DNA of 64,000 bases from Anaerotruncus sp. MC2020 (lineage in GTDB: Bacteria > Bacillota > Clostridia > Oscillospirales > Ruminococcaceae): assembly GCA_000701945.1 (NCBI GenBank), contig KL370840.1, positions 1,206,709-1,270,708 of the forward strand. Reading direction: 5' to 3'. Each line of letters opens with the position of its first letter. The first letter of the stretch is position 1. Below the pieces are notes generated by a model. That model saw only the letters and a list, made by a program, of their open reading frames with translations, was not told the origin of the DNA and made no database searches. Below, in pieces: positions 32,724-40,579 of the stretch. The position numbers were made by a program, and so were the translations under genes.

Positions 32724-35700
32724 TCATGAATATTCTATTATCACATCGCGCTCGATATTAACGCCGTTCACCGTGAATCTGTGTCTGCCGTTCCTTATGC
32801 AGATGTTCTCGTCGGGAGCAAGCGTATCCTTGCCGAGCGCCGACCTGACGGATATATTCGTATCGGTATCGGCTATCGTGATGCGCGTATCCCCGCTCCT
32901 GCCGCCGAGTGCGAGCGCCTCCTGTCCGACCGCCTCTATCTTGATGTGCGAGTCGGTGAAGTCGATATCGGTATGCCCGTTCAGAGCGCCGAAGCAGGTC
33001 GAGTTGTCGGCGAGCACGTTCATCACTATGCTCACCTGCTCCGTCGATATCGACGCCGAGGAGCCGTTGAGAGTACCTATCGCCGTCAGATACTTGCCGT
33101 GTGTGCTGAAGTTGACCGAGCTCTTCTCCACGGAGATGCACGCATCGTTCTCTACCGAGCCGATGAAGACTCCCGAGCTTGCCGAGAACTCCGCCTCGAT
33201 ATGGCAGGTCGTTATCGTTAGGTCGACCTCCCCCTCTATGGAGCCGATACCCACGCAGGTCTCGGTGTCCGCGCTGAGGTTGAACTCGCCGCGCGTGATG
33301 TGGATAGCTCCGCCGAGTCCCGAGCCTATGCCTATGCTGCTCTTGCCGCGGCAGCTTATGTTGACGGGTCCGTCCTGCTCGAAGACTATCTCGCCGTGGC
33401 GCGCGTTATGCGGAGCACCTATGCCGTAGGACTCGGCAGCGTTGAGCTCGATGCTCAGTGCTCCGTCGCCCTCGATGACGAGCTTTGAGGACTCAGGCAC
33501 GAGTATGCCCGACTCGAACAGCTTGTTCGTACCCAACAGCGCGAGCGTGACGATGGTATTCTCGCCGAGCTCTATCGCAGGACGTCCCCTCACGTTGGAG
33601 AAGTACACGTCCTCGAGGGTGACGCGCCCCCTGTATTCGGGCTCTATGCGGACGTGTATATCGGTCTTCATCTGCGGAGTTCCGATAATTGAGATGTCCT
33701 TGTATACCATTTCGTCGCAGCCGATGACGATGTCGGTGACGCCGTCCTTGACCAGCTTCGCGAGCGATACGCGGTTAGTCTTGCCCGCGTTGTAGATGTG
33801 CTTGGTATTGCCGTCGGTGCGCTCCTGATGATACTGACGTATCTCGCTGCGGCACTTCTCGTCTATCTGAGTGATTATATCCGCGGAGGGTCTCGCCGTA
33901 TAGAAGCCCTGTATCAGGTCTGCGCCGAGGTGTATCACAGTGCGGAGCTCCTCCGCCGTCTCGACGCCCTCAGCGAGCGCCTTGATGCCGTTATCGTGGC
34001 AGAAGTCGATTATCTCGCGGACGAAATGCTGCTTCTGCGGATACTCGTGGATATCGCTGAGCAGCGAGCGGTCTATCTTGACGAAGTCGGGCATATAGCG
34101 CAGCAGGTTGCTGACGTTGGAATATCCCGTGCCGTAGTCGTCGACCGCGATATTGATATGCATTCTCCCGAAGTAATCCTTGAGGCGCTCGAGCTCGGAA
34201 TCCTTGAGCTCCGCCTCCTCGGTGAGCTCGACCACGACCCTCTCCGCGTGGGAGGCAAGAAAGCTGTCCAGCTCGGATATCGCAGCCTCGCCGACGCTGA
34301 CGCCGGGGATACTGTTGATGAAAACTCTTGCTCCGCCGAAGCTCGCCTCGTTATCGTCGATGAAGTGGAGGACGTTGAGGAAGGTAGCGCGCTCGACATC
34401 GGAGAGGCGCTCCTGCATAGCGGCGTACTTGATGATGGACAGCGGCGATATCTTCGTCTCGGTGCGCGAGCGCATGAGCGCCTCATACGCATAGACGCTG
34501 CCGTCCACAGCGCTGACTATCGGCTGGAAATGGTATTCGAGCAAGTTCTCGTCAAGTATGCGCGAAACGAGCTTATACTGCGTTTTCTCGTCGTTTCCGA
34601 GGCTCTCGAAGGCACGGCTCGAAACATCGAATTTGCTGCTGCGGAAGTGCTCGAGCTGCTCCTGAAGCTGCTGCACGAGGAGGTTGCGCCTGAGCGACTC
34701 GAAGCCGCGGCACACCGAGCCTATCCAGCGGCGGTAGAGGTCGTCGTAGCTGCACAGCTTGTCGCCGTAGCTGACAGCCGCATAGCCGTAGCACTCCTTA
34801 TCGAAGAATACGGGCGTGAAGAAATAGGCAGTCGGACGTTCGCGCTCCTCATAGAGCTCGGGGAGCATCTCCGACGTGTCGAATCTCTCGTCAGTGCCCG
34901 CGATATTGTTTCTGCGTGCGCTGCAATAGCGTATCGCGTGTATCATTTTTTGGGGGTAGCCTTTGTGCCTGCTGTGGACATTCGGGCTGACGTTCTTCAT
35001 ATCGCTCGACAGGCAGAGGTGGAATTCCTCAGCGCCCTGTATCTGATATACATAGGAATAGACCGCATCGAGGTAATCCTGAAGCGAGGACTGCGTGATG
35101 AGGCTCTCCTCCATAGTATTGAAGACGGAATCGTAGCGCTCCTCGGAGATATCCGTCCCCCATTCGCCGCGCTTTATCTCAAATGTGGGCATATTGCCGC
35201 AGGTACAGCCGCAGCTCGCGCCGATGAGGAGCTCGGGTCTGAGCTTGAAGGACTCGGGTATCCTGCCCTCCATTCGGTCAATGAGGAAGTTGAACGCGTA
35301 CTCGCCGAACTCCTCGGCGGGTATGAGCGCAGAGGTTATCGGGCGCGGGCTCGTCTGACCCTCAAAGTTCGAATCGAAGCCTACAACGGCGATATCCTCG
35401 GGCACGCGTATGCCGCGCTCGGTGAACGCCTTGCACAGACCTATCGCCATCTGGTCGTTCGCACAGGCGACAGCATCGGGAAGCCCGCCCTCCGACTCGA
35501 TAAGCTCCTCGGCGCATATCTCGCCGCTCTGATACCAGAAATCGCCGTAGAATATGCGCTCCTCGGATACGGGCAGTCCTGCCCTCTCCATTGCGTCGCG
35601 GTAGCCCTGAAGGCGCTCCTTGGAGTGCTTATGCCACCTCTTGCCCGAGAGGTAGGCGATATCACTGCACCCGTGTACCTCGATGAGGTGGGTCACGAGC

Positions 35701-36065
35701 TCAAACATCGCGGTATAGCAGTCGGTGCATATGCTCGGGAAGAGGTCGCTCTCCTTTTCTATTACGACAATGGGCTTGTCGAAGATGTCCTTGAGGTGGA
35801 GCTCGAGCTTTTCAGCCGCATTCTCGGTCTGTATGCTGTCCTTGAGTATAACTGCTCCGTCGAACTTGTCGGGAGCCATGAGGGAGAAGATGTTCGACTC
35901 TCCCCACTCGCGCTCCTGCGTATCCTGATACTTGCGGTACATCGAGAAAACGCAGACGTCATATCCGCCCGCGAAGGCGTTCTTGAGGAAGCCGCTGATA
36001 AAACGGCTCTGATAGGATTCGTCGGACTGTCCTGCGAAAAGCGCGATACGCTTTCTTTTTTTCAT
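32724..36065 (-). CDS. LacI-type sensor, EAL domain and beta-helix fusion
   Basis: The product has 1113 residues. The start is MKKRKRIALFAGQSDESYQS (36065), since GGAAG is too close to the ATG at 36074. About 5-300 is a LacI/GalR periplasmic-binding-type sensor (DKFDGAVIL, DAVACANDQMAIGLCKAFTE, IAVVGFDSNFEGQTSPRPIT) without the DNA-binding helix. Then a GAF-like region, and about 510-750 an EAL domain with motif YEALMR, VELTEEAEL, AVDDYGTGYSNVSNLL and LAEGVETAEEL. The last 330 residues are beta-strand repeats with GIGSIEGEV, FIGSVENDA, AIGTLNGSS, CFGALNGHT and ALGGRSGDT turns, a beta-helix. No signal peptide or membrane helix. Presumably a sugar-responsive c-di-GMP phosphodiesterase. Confidence 0.82.
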   Translation of the reverse strand: MKKRKRIALFAGQSDESYQSRFISGFLKNAFAGGYDVCVFSMYRKYQDTQEREWGESNIFSLMAPDKFDGAVILKDSIQTENAAEKLELHLKDIFDKPIVVIEKESDLFPSICTDCYTAMFELVTHLIEVHGCSDIAYLSGKRWHKHSKERLQGYRDAMERAGLPVSEERIFYGDFWYQSGEICAEELIESEGGLPDAVACANDQMAIGLCKAFTERGIRVPEDIAVVGFDSNFEGQTSPRPITSALIPAEEFGEYAFNFLIDRMEGRIPESFKLRPELLIGASCGCTCGNMPTFEIKRGEWGTDISEERYDSVFNTMEESLITQSSLQDYLDAVYSYVYQIQGAEEFHLCLSSDMKNVSPNVHSRHKGYPQKMIHAIRYCSARRNNIAGTDERFDTSEMLPELYEERERPTAYFFTPVFFDKECYGYAAVSYGDKLCSYDDLYRRWIGSVCRGFESLRRNLLVQQLQEQLEHFRSSKFDVSSRAFESLGNDEKTQYKLVSRILDENLLEYHFQPIVSAVDGSVYAYEALMRSRTETKISPLSIIKYAAMQERLSDVERATFLNVLHFIDDNEASFGGARVFINSIPGVSVGEAAISELDSFLASHAERVVVELTEEAELKDSELERLKDYFGRMHINIAVDDYGTGYSNVSNLLRYMPDFVKIDRSLLSDIHEYPQKQHFVREIIDFCHDNGIKALAEGVETAEELRTVIHLGADLIQGFYTARPSADIITQIDEKCRSEIRQYHQERTDGNTKHIYNAGKTNRVSLAKLVKDGVTDIVIGCDEMVYKDISIIGTPQMKTDIHVRIEPEYRGRVTLEDVYFSNVRGRPAIELGENTIVTLALLGTNKLFESGILVPESSKLVIEGDGALSIELNAAESYGIGAPHNARHGEIVFEQDGPVNISCRGKSSIGIGSGLGGAIHITRGEFNLSADTETCVGIGSIEGEVDLTITTCHIEAEFSASSGVFIGSVENDACISVEKSSVNFSTHGKYLTAIGTLNGSSASISTEQVSIVMNVLADNSTCFGALNGHTDIDFTDSHIKIEAVGQEALALGGRSGDTRITIADTDTNISVRSALGKDTLAPDENICIRNGRHRFTVNGVNIERDVIIEYS

Positions 36066-36111
36066 TATGAACATCACTTCCTTTGTAGGGAGTTCGCATT
36101 GATATTTCACA

Positions 36112-36126
36112 GAGCGAAATTCGCTC
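36112..36126. promoter_or_regulatory. 15-base perfect palindrome, candidate operator
   Basis: GAGCGAAATTCGCTC lies 18-32 bases downstream of the -10 of the LacI-EAL promoter. With its flank it reads AATTGTGAGCGAATTT on the minus strand, reminiscent of a LacI-family operator. The downstream protein has no HTH, so another regulator must bind it. Confidence 0.5.
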
Positions 36127-36143
36127 ACAATTAATCACTTTAC

Positions 36144-36172
36144 ATTATATCATAAACCTTCACGGATTTCAA
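36144..36172 (-). promoter_or_regulatory. Promoter of the LacI-EAL gene
   Basis: Minus-strand TTGAAA (36172-36167), 17 bases, TATAAT (36149-36144). Confidence 0.72.
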
Positions 36173-36538
36173 GTAAAAAAATATAAACAGCCGCAGTCAT
36201 TTCCGCTGAATATTTCCGTGCTGATTTGTGCTGTTTGACAGCTATGACTCTCCCCGTAATATCGGGGCGTATGCTTCATGCGGAGCGTGCAGTGGTCACA
36301 ATGCCGAAAAAGCTCAGACAGTTTTGGTGATGATGTACAGGCGTAGTCAAACTACACAATAAGCAGGCTGAAATTTTGTTGATATATTTGGGGAGAATAG
36401 CGCTATTTATTGTTTCAATACGATAAAAAATATGCTATAATGTATATATACTTTCAGACTGCGTGACAAGCACAGTCCGCAATAAAAGCATCGGATATGC
36501 TTCTGAACAAGCCCTACAACACCATCAAGGAGGAATCA
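36173..36538 (+). promoter_or_regulatory. Intergenic leader of the LPQTG protein
   Basis: A divergent intergenic stretch with no gene. TATAAT at 36436-36441 with TTTCAA at 36414-36419 (16-base spacer) is the likely promoter. Small hairpins occur (CCCCG-TAATAT-CGGGG near 36254-36269; GACTG..CAGTC near 36457-36477). No known riboswitch was recognised. Confidence 0.45.
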
Positions 36539-38176
36539 ATGATGAAAAAGCACAACGCATGGAAAAGAATAGCAGGAGCCGCACTATCGCTCGCTATCGC
36601 AGAAGGTATGCTCTCTGCGGGAGGCGCTGTCTCCGCATTCGCGGAGGAGGAGTCCGAACCCGCCGTCATTGCCTCCGAGCAGGTCTTCTCAAAGTACATC
36701 ACAATGCTGAAAATACGCCTTGCAAACGGATTTTCGAGCTACAGCGAGAAGGACAAGGTCGTTTACGGAGCCTTCAACAGTCCGCAGTACGACTATAACT
36801 CGTTCAGCGCTATGTGGTACCTCCCCTACTCCGACATCACCGCCGATAATGCGGGCTATGCCATCACTGACCTCGACGGCAACGGCTGGGACGAGCTCGT
36901 TCTCGGAAAAATAGAAGAGGACGGCACGTGCGAGATATACGACATCTACACTCGCTACGAGGACAGCGCATGGCACATCGCAGCTGCGAGCGAGCGCGAC
37001 CACTTCTATGTCACCAACCGCAACACCATAGTTGAGGAGGGCTCGGTCAGCGCATTCTGCTCCACAAGGGTGTTCTACGACATCTCCAAGTGGCAACTCA
37101 CAGTCATAGACGCATACAAGAGCGAGAACGGCAAAAACTACAAAATGACGGACTATACCGCCGACGAGGAGTCGGGATTCGGTTACACCTTCACATGGAA
37201 GGAGTCTGAGGAAAAGGGCGAGGATTTCTCATACCAGCCTATACAGTTCAAGCCGATTTCCGAATTCAAGGACGCGGAGCCGGTACTGCTGAAGGCAAAT
37301 ATCATAGGCTACGGTCATGGAGAGATAGCAGGTACAGATGACGGCACAAAGCCTGAATTCGACCCCGAGCGCCCCATGCAGTCCGCCGTATATAATATGC
37401 CGAAGGGCACTGTCATCAACCTCTCGGCAAAGGCTGACGATGGCAGCAAATTCATGTTCTGGATGGACGAGGAAACAAACGAGGTATACTCGGAGCAGCC
37501 CGACATCATCGTCACGCTCGGCGAGACCCTCTCGCTCGAGGCTGTATTCGACCTCGACATCGAAAGGGTACCGATAAGGGCAAACACCTATGGCGGCGGA
37601 CGCATTGCGGGTACCGATGACGGCAGCGAGCCCGAGATAGACCCGGATTTTCCCTACCAGTCTATTGTCCTTAGCGTATATAAGGGCTATTCAGCGTCAT
37701 TCCTCGCAGAGCCTGAGGACGGCTGGGAGTTCGTGAAGTGGCACGATAAGAACTCCCATACCACATATTCGACCGATAAGCTGATATCTGTCGAGCCGAC
37801 CGAGCCGTTCGACCTCGTCGCCGTATTCAAAGCCAAGGACGACGACTCCGACGCAGAAAACATCACCTCCGATTTCGACCTCGCAGACTGGGCAGAAAAG
37901 GACTACGAGGACAAGACGAACACCAACATCAGAGCTGAGATACGCGAGGAGACCGAGGAAGGGTACACAATAGTCATCAGCGACGAAGAACTCAACACCC
38001 TCGATACATATTCTATCGACCCGAAAACAGGTACAGGCACCAACTCCGCGGGCGAGGCGATAAACCTCCCGCAGACAGGTATGTCAGGCGCACACCGCGC
38101 TGTTGCGGCAGCGGCAGCCCTTCTGATGCTCGCAGGCGCAGGTCTCGTCATCAGAAACAGGAAGGACGAGGAATAA
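36539..38176 (+). CDS. LPQTG sortase-anchored surface protein
   Basis: The product has 545 residues. ATG 36539 is four bases after AAGGAGGA. After the signal peptide (to about 36, AVSAFAEEES), about 40-240 is a globular domain with a DLDGNGWDELVLGKI Ca-loop-like segment. Two related 85-residue repeats follow (IIGYGHGEIAGTDDG and NTYGGGRIAGTDDGSEPEID), each ending in FMFWMDEETNEVY or WEFVKWHDKNSHTTY, which resembles the InlB B-repeat/Flg_new fold. The C-terminus is LPQTGMSG, a hydrophobic helix and RNRKDEE, a classic sortase anchor. Ligand unknown. Confidence 0.85.
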   Translation: MMKKHNAWKRIAGAALSLAIAEGMLSAGGAVSAFAEEESEPAVIASEQVFSKYITMLKIRLANGFSSYSEKDKVVYGAFNSPQYDYNSFSAMWYLPYSDITADNAGYAITDLDGNGWDELVLGKIEEDGTCEIYDIYTRYEDSAWHIAAASERDHFYVTNRNTIVEEGSVSAFCSTRVFYDISKWQLTVIDAYKSENGKNYKMTDYTADEESGFGYTFTWKESEEKGEDFSYQPIQFKPISEFKDAEPVLLKANIIGYGHGEIAGTDDGTKPEFDPERPMQSAVYNMPKGTVINLSAKADDGSKFMFWMDEETNEVYSEQPDIIVTLGETLSLEAVFDLDIERVPIRANTYGGGRIAGTDDGSEPEIDPDFPYQSIVLSVYKGYSASFLAEPEDGWEFVKWHDKNSHTTYSTDKLISVEPTEPFDLVAVFKAKDDDSDAENITSDFDLADWAEKDYEDKTNTNIRAEIREETEEGYTIVISDEELNTLDTYSIDPKTGTGTNSAGEAINLPQTGMSGAHRAVAAAAALLMLAGAGLVIRNRKDEE

Positions 38177-38234
38177 TATCGTTGAAATAACCAAAAACAG
38201 TCCCCCGATTTAAGCAAAACGCCAATTTTTCTCC

Positions 38235-38268
38235 TGCCTTGAACCCCGCGGTCCAAGGCAAGGGTATT
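38235..38268 (+). terminator. Hairpin between the surface protein and the NHLM operon
   Basis: TGCCTTG pairs with CAAGGCA around 11 GC-rich bases, with ATTTTTA a few bases on. A weak terminator or leader structure. Confidence 0.45.
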
Positions 38269-38329
38269 TTTATAGGAAAGCTGAAGGATGTGAACGCTTT
38301 CCATTCAGAACTCAAAGGAGGTCATAACA

Positions 38330-38611
38330 ATGGAAGAAATAAACAAAAACGTGAATACAGAGCTTGATATAGACGCTCTTGACGAAGTTTCGGGCGGAGT
38401 CAACATCATCGACGAGGTAAAAAATCTGATAAACAACAGGATAACTCCCGAAGAAACCAACGCCTACTGCAAGCACTGCGGACAGAAAGTCAGCTTCGTT
38501 CGCAACGAGAGAAAAATGGGCGCAAACGTGAGCATATTCGTGTGCAGAAACCACAACTGCATCGTTTTCGGCAGAGAGCGCGACAATTTGCAGGTGGAGT
38601 GGAAGAAATAG
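38330..38611 (+). CDS. Double-glycine-leader precursor protein 1 (zinc-ribbon-like core)
   Basis: The product has 93 residues. ATG 38330 lies behind AAAGGAGG. Residues 1-23 form a leader ending TELDIDALDEVSGG, the LDELDxVSGG motif cut by C39 peptidase transporters after Gly23. The 70-residue core has Cys47, Cys50, Cys72 and Cys77 (AYCKHCGQK and FVCRNHNCIVFG), a CxxC/CxxxxC pattern as in zinc ribbons. The end is Lys-rich. It is the first gene of an NHLM-type operon with its own C39 transporter at 40580. Not a known bacteriocin or RiPP class; either an unmodified secreted peptide or a substrate of the HExxH protein. Confidence 0.75.
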   Translation: MEEINKNVNTELDIDALDEVSGGVNIIDEVKNLINNRITPEETNAYCKHCGQKVSFVRNERKMGANVSIFVCRNHNCIVFGRERDNLQVEWKK

Positions 38612-38628
38612 ATAAAGGAGGAATAAGC

Positions 38629-38946
38629 ATGGCTGAAAAAAAATTATCTCCCGAGCAGAAGCAGGAGCTCATCGAAAAGCTGAAGGCTTCAGCCAAGTCC
38701 ATGAGCACGCTCGCAAATGAAGACCGTGAGCTCTCCCTCGACGAGCTTGACGCCGTTTCGGGCGGTACGAACGTAGATGATGAATTAAACAGATTCTTTG
38801 AGGGCTGTCAGGGCTTTACGGACTTTTGCGCATATTTGAGCCAGATAGTAAAAACAGGCATATGTCCCGAGTGCAAGGCACAGATAGGTGTTCCGCCCGT
38901 GCCCGTTGAACAGGTAGCCGAACACCTTATCACTCACCAAAAGTGA
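38629..38946 (+). CDS. Double-glycine-leader precursor protein 2 (CxxC...HxxxH core)
   Basis: The product has 105 residues. ATG 38629 is seven bases after AAGGAGG. A longer leader (MAEKKLSPEQKQELIEKLKA) ends EDRELSLDELDAVSGG, with cleavage expected after Gly46. The 59-residue core has Cys60 and Cys67, then CPEC (79-82) and HLITH (His99, His103) near the C-terminus, a C2H2 zinc-finger-like ligand set. It differs in sequence from precursor 1 but shares the leader logic and a 4-ligand core. Presumably exported by the same transporter. Confidence 0.75.
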   Translation: MAEKKLSPEQKQELIEKLKASAKSMSTLANEDRELSLDELDAVSGGTNVDDELNRFFEGCQGFTDFCAYLSQIVKTGICPECKAQIGVPPVPVEQVAEHLITHQK

Positions 38947-38976
38947 AAAGCGGCACACCTCCATATTACATAATAC

Positions 38977-39813
38977 ATGATGATAACTGAAAAATCCGGT
39001 CTTGACGAGACCGAATCTACCGAGCTTAAAGAATACATCGCGAACCGCTTCTCGGGAGCTAAAGTTCCCGAGGGCGGCGATGTCGATTTTCTGAGAGGCT
39101 GGCGCGGACTTGCCTCCCTCGCCGAGGACATCGGTGCGGCGGAGGTCATAAACCAAAAGCTCTGCCCGAAGCTGCCCGTGAGCTTCAACGCACCCGAGGG
39201 CGTCCGCTTCGAAATATTCGCCTCATTCGCGGGCGGGATACCAATAATCTATGCCGACGACCCGAGTGACTTCGAGAGCCTCGTGACCAATATCGTCTAC
39301 AAGGGCACTCGTCCCGCAAATATCGAAAAAACGGGAGCCTCGTTCGTCTCGGGCAGGACGGCGCGGTTCATTATACTTTCAGCAAAGCCCTACAGCAACG
39401 TCCCCGCAGAAGAGCTCGGGCTCAGCACCGAAGCATGGGCGGAGAAGTCGATGCTGATACGCCGCAGTCACGAGTGTACGCACTTCTACACCAAGCAGAC
39501 CTACGGCATTTCAAACAATATCCTGCACGATGAGCTCATGGCAGACTTCATCGGGCTTTACGACTCATTCGGCTTTTATAAAGCTGAGTGGTTTTTGCGC
39601 TTTATGGGCATTATCAGCGGCAGCGGAAGCAGGCTCGCAGTCTATACCGCCGACCTCTCCCCGAGAGTGAGCGCGGCTGTCGCGGAGCTTGCAGAGCAGG
39701 CTGCATACGGACTCGAAAAATGGTCGCAGAACGAGGGCTTCAAGGAGCTCACGAACGCTCAGCGTATTGATAGAATGTGCCGTGCGGGCATCGTAGGCAT
39801 GACAACACTATAA
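38977..39813 (+). CDS. HExxH putative metallopeptidase in the NHLM operon
   Basis: The product has 278 residues, with no signal peptide. About 160-190 reads MLIRRSHECTHFYTKQTYG, where HECTH (165-169) is an HExxH zinc motif, and HDELMADFIG 17 residues on supplies a third Glu as in gluzincins. The rest shows no known fold; C-terminal helices (VSAAVAELAEQAAYGLEKW). No clear ribosome binding site precedes the ATG pair at 38977/38980, so translation may be weak or coupled. A role in processing or maturing the two precursors is an inference from position. Confidence 0.65.
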   Translation: MMITEKSGLDETESTELKEYIANRFSGAKVPEGGDVDFLRGWRGLASLAEDIGAAEVINQKLCPKLPVSFNAPEGVRFEIFASFAGGIPIIYADDPSDFESLVTNIVYKGTRPANIEKTGASFVSGRTARFIILSAKPYSNVPAEELGLSTEAWAEKSMLIRRSHECTHFYTKQTYGISNNILHDELMADFIGLYDSFGFYKAEWFLRFMGIISGSGSRLAVYTADLSPRVSAAVAELAEQAAYGLEKWSQNEGFKELTNAQRIDRMCRAGIVGMTTL

Positions 39814-39829
39814 CACGGAGGAATACACA

Positions 39830-40126
39830 ATGACAGTAACACTCAACAGAAACGGCGAAGGGCTCACCGTGGCTATCGAAGGCAGACTTGACACCCTCAC
39901 CTCCCCCGAGCTTGAGGAGAAGCTAGAGCCTGAGCTCGAGGAAACAGACAAGCTCGTACTCGACCTCAGCGCGCTTGAATACATCTCGAGCGCGGGACTT
40001 CGCGTGCTGCTCTCTGCGGCAAAGGCTATGGACGACCACGGAGAAATGGTGGTCACGAACGTCAGACCCGAGGTCATGGACGTATTTGAAGTTACAGGCT
40101 TCACCGACTTTCTCAACATCGAGTGA
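39830..40126 (+). CDS. STAS-domain anti-sigma factor antagonist
   Basis: The product has 98 residues. GEGLTVAIEGRLDTLTSPEL and KLVLDLSALEYISSAGLRVL are the SpoIIAA-type STAS domain, with the phosphorylatable Ser in SSAGLRVL. It is 16 bases after the HExxH gene, with GGAGG. STAS proteins usually bind anti-sigma kinases; its place inside an export operon is unusual but recurs in some NHLM loci. Confidence 0.87.
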   Translation: MTVTLNRNGEGLTVAIEGRLDTLTSPELEEKLEPELEETDKLVLDLSALEYISSAGLRVLLSAAKAMDDHGEMVVTNVRPEVMDVFEVTGFTDFLNIE

Positions 40127-40142
40127 AACGGAGTGATAGACA

Positions 40143-40568
40143 ATGGCTGACGAGAAAAAAAGCATATTCAGGCAAAAATCGCTTGAACGCATATCCTCGC
40201 CCGAGCAGCTCACGGACTACCTGAAGGTCACGAATCCGGGCATATGGGCACTGCTCGCGGCAGTGATAATACTGCTCGGCGGACTCTTCGTGTGGAGCAT
40301 GGTCGGGAACCTCGAAACAGTCGCGGGCGGAGTAGCCGTCGTCGAGGACGGGCAAGCGCAGGTCATGCTGACCGACATCTCCTACAACAGCGATATAGCG
40401 TCGGGTATGCCTGTGCGCATAGGCAGCGACGAGTACATCATCTCTTCCGTCGAGAAGGACGAATACGGCAGGTCTGTAGCCCTCGTCCCCATCGACAAGG
40501 CTGACGGCAAATACGACGTCAGTATAGTTACCGAGAGCATTCATCCCATCACATTCCTGTTCAACTGA
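40143..40568 (+). CDS. NHLM-system secretion protein (short HlyD-like adaptor)
   Basis: The product has 141 residues. The cytoplasmic start has FRQKSLERISSPEQLTDYLK, the conserved opening of NHLM bacteriocin secretion proteins, then one membrane helix (WALLAAVIILLGGLFVWSMV) and a small beta-rich outer domain (AVVEDGQAQVMLTDI, GMPVRIGSDEYIISSVEKDE). Full-size relatives carry coiled coils and a barrel domain; this version is much shorter. It probably bridges the ABC transporter to the outside. Confidence 0.82.
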   Translation: MADEKKSIFRQKSLERISSPEQLTDYLKVTNPGIWALLAAVIILLGGLFVWSMVGNLETVAGGVAVVEDGQAQVMLTDISYNSDIASGMPVRIGSDEYIISSVEKDEYGRSVALVPIDKADGKYDVSIVTESIHPITFLFN

Positions 40569-40579
40569 CGAGGCATGAT

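Noticed and set aside
33798..36134. 778-codon open frame on the plus strand
   Set aside because: It is the reverse of the LacI-EAL gene, whose domains are clear; the frame is open only because of GC-rich codon use, and its product has no family-like motif or ribosome binding site.
38235..38268. A lanthipeptide or radical SAM modification gene in the NHLM locus
   Set aside because: No LanM, YcaO, nitrile hydratase-like or radical SAM gene is present between 36.5 and 46 kb; the only radical SAM gene is at 14 kb, in another operon.
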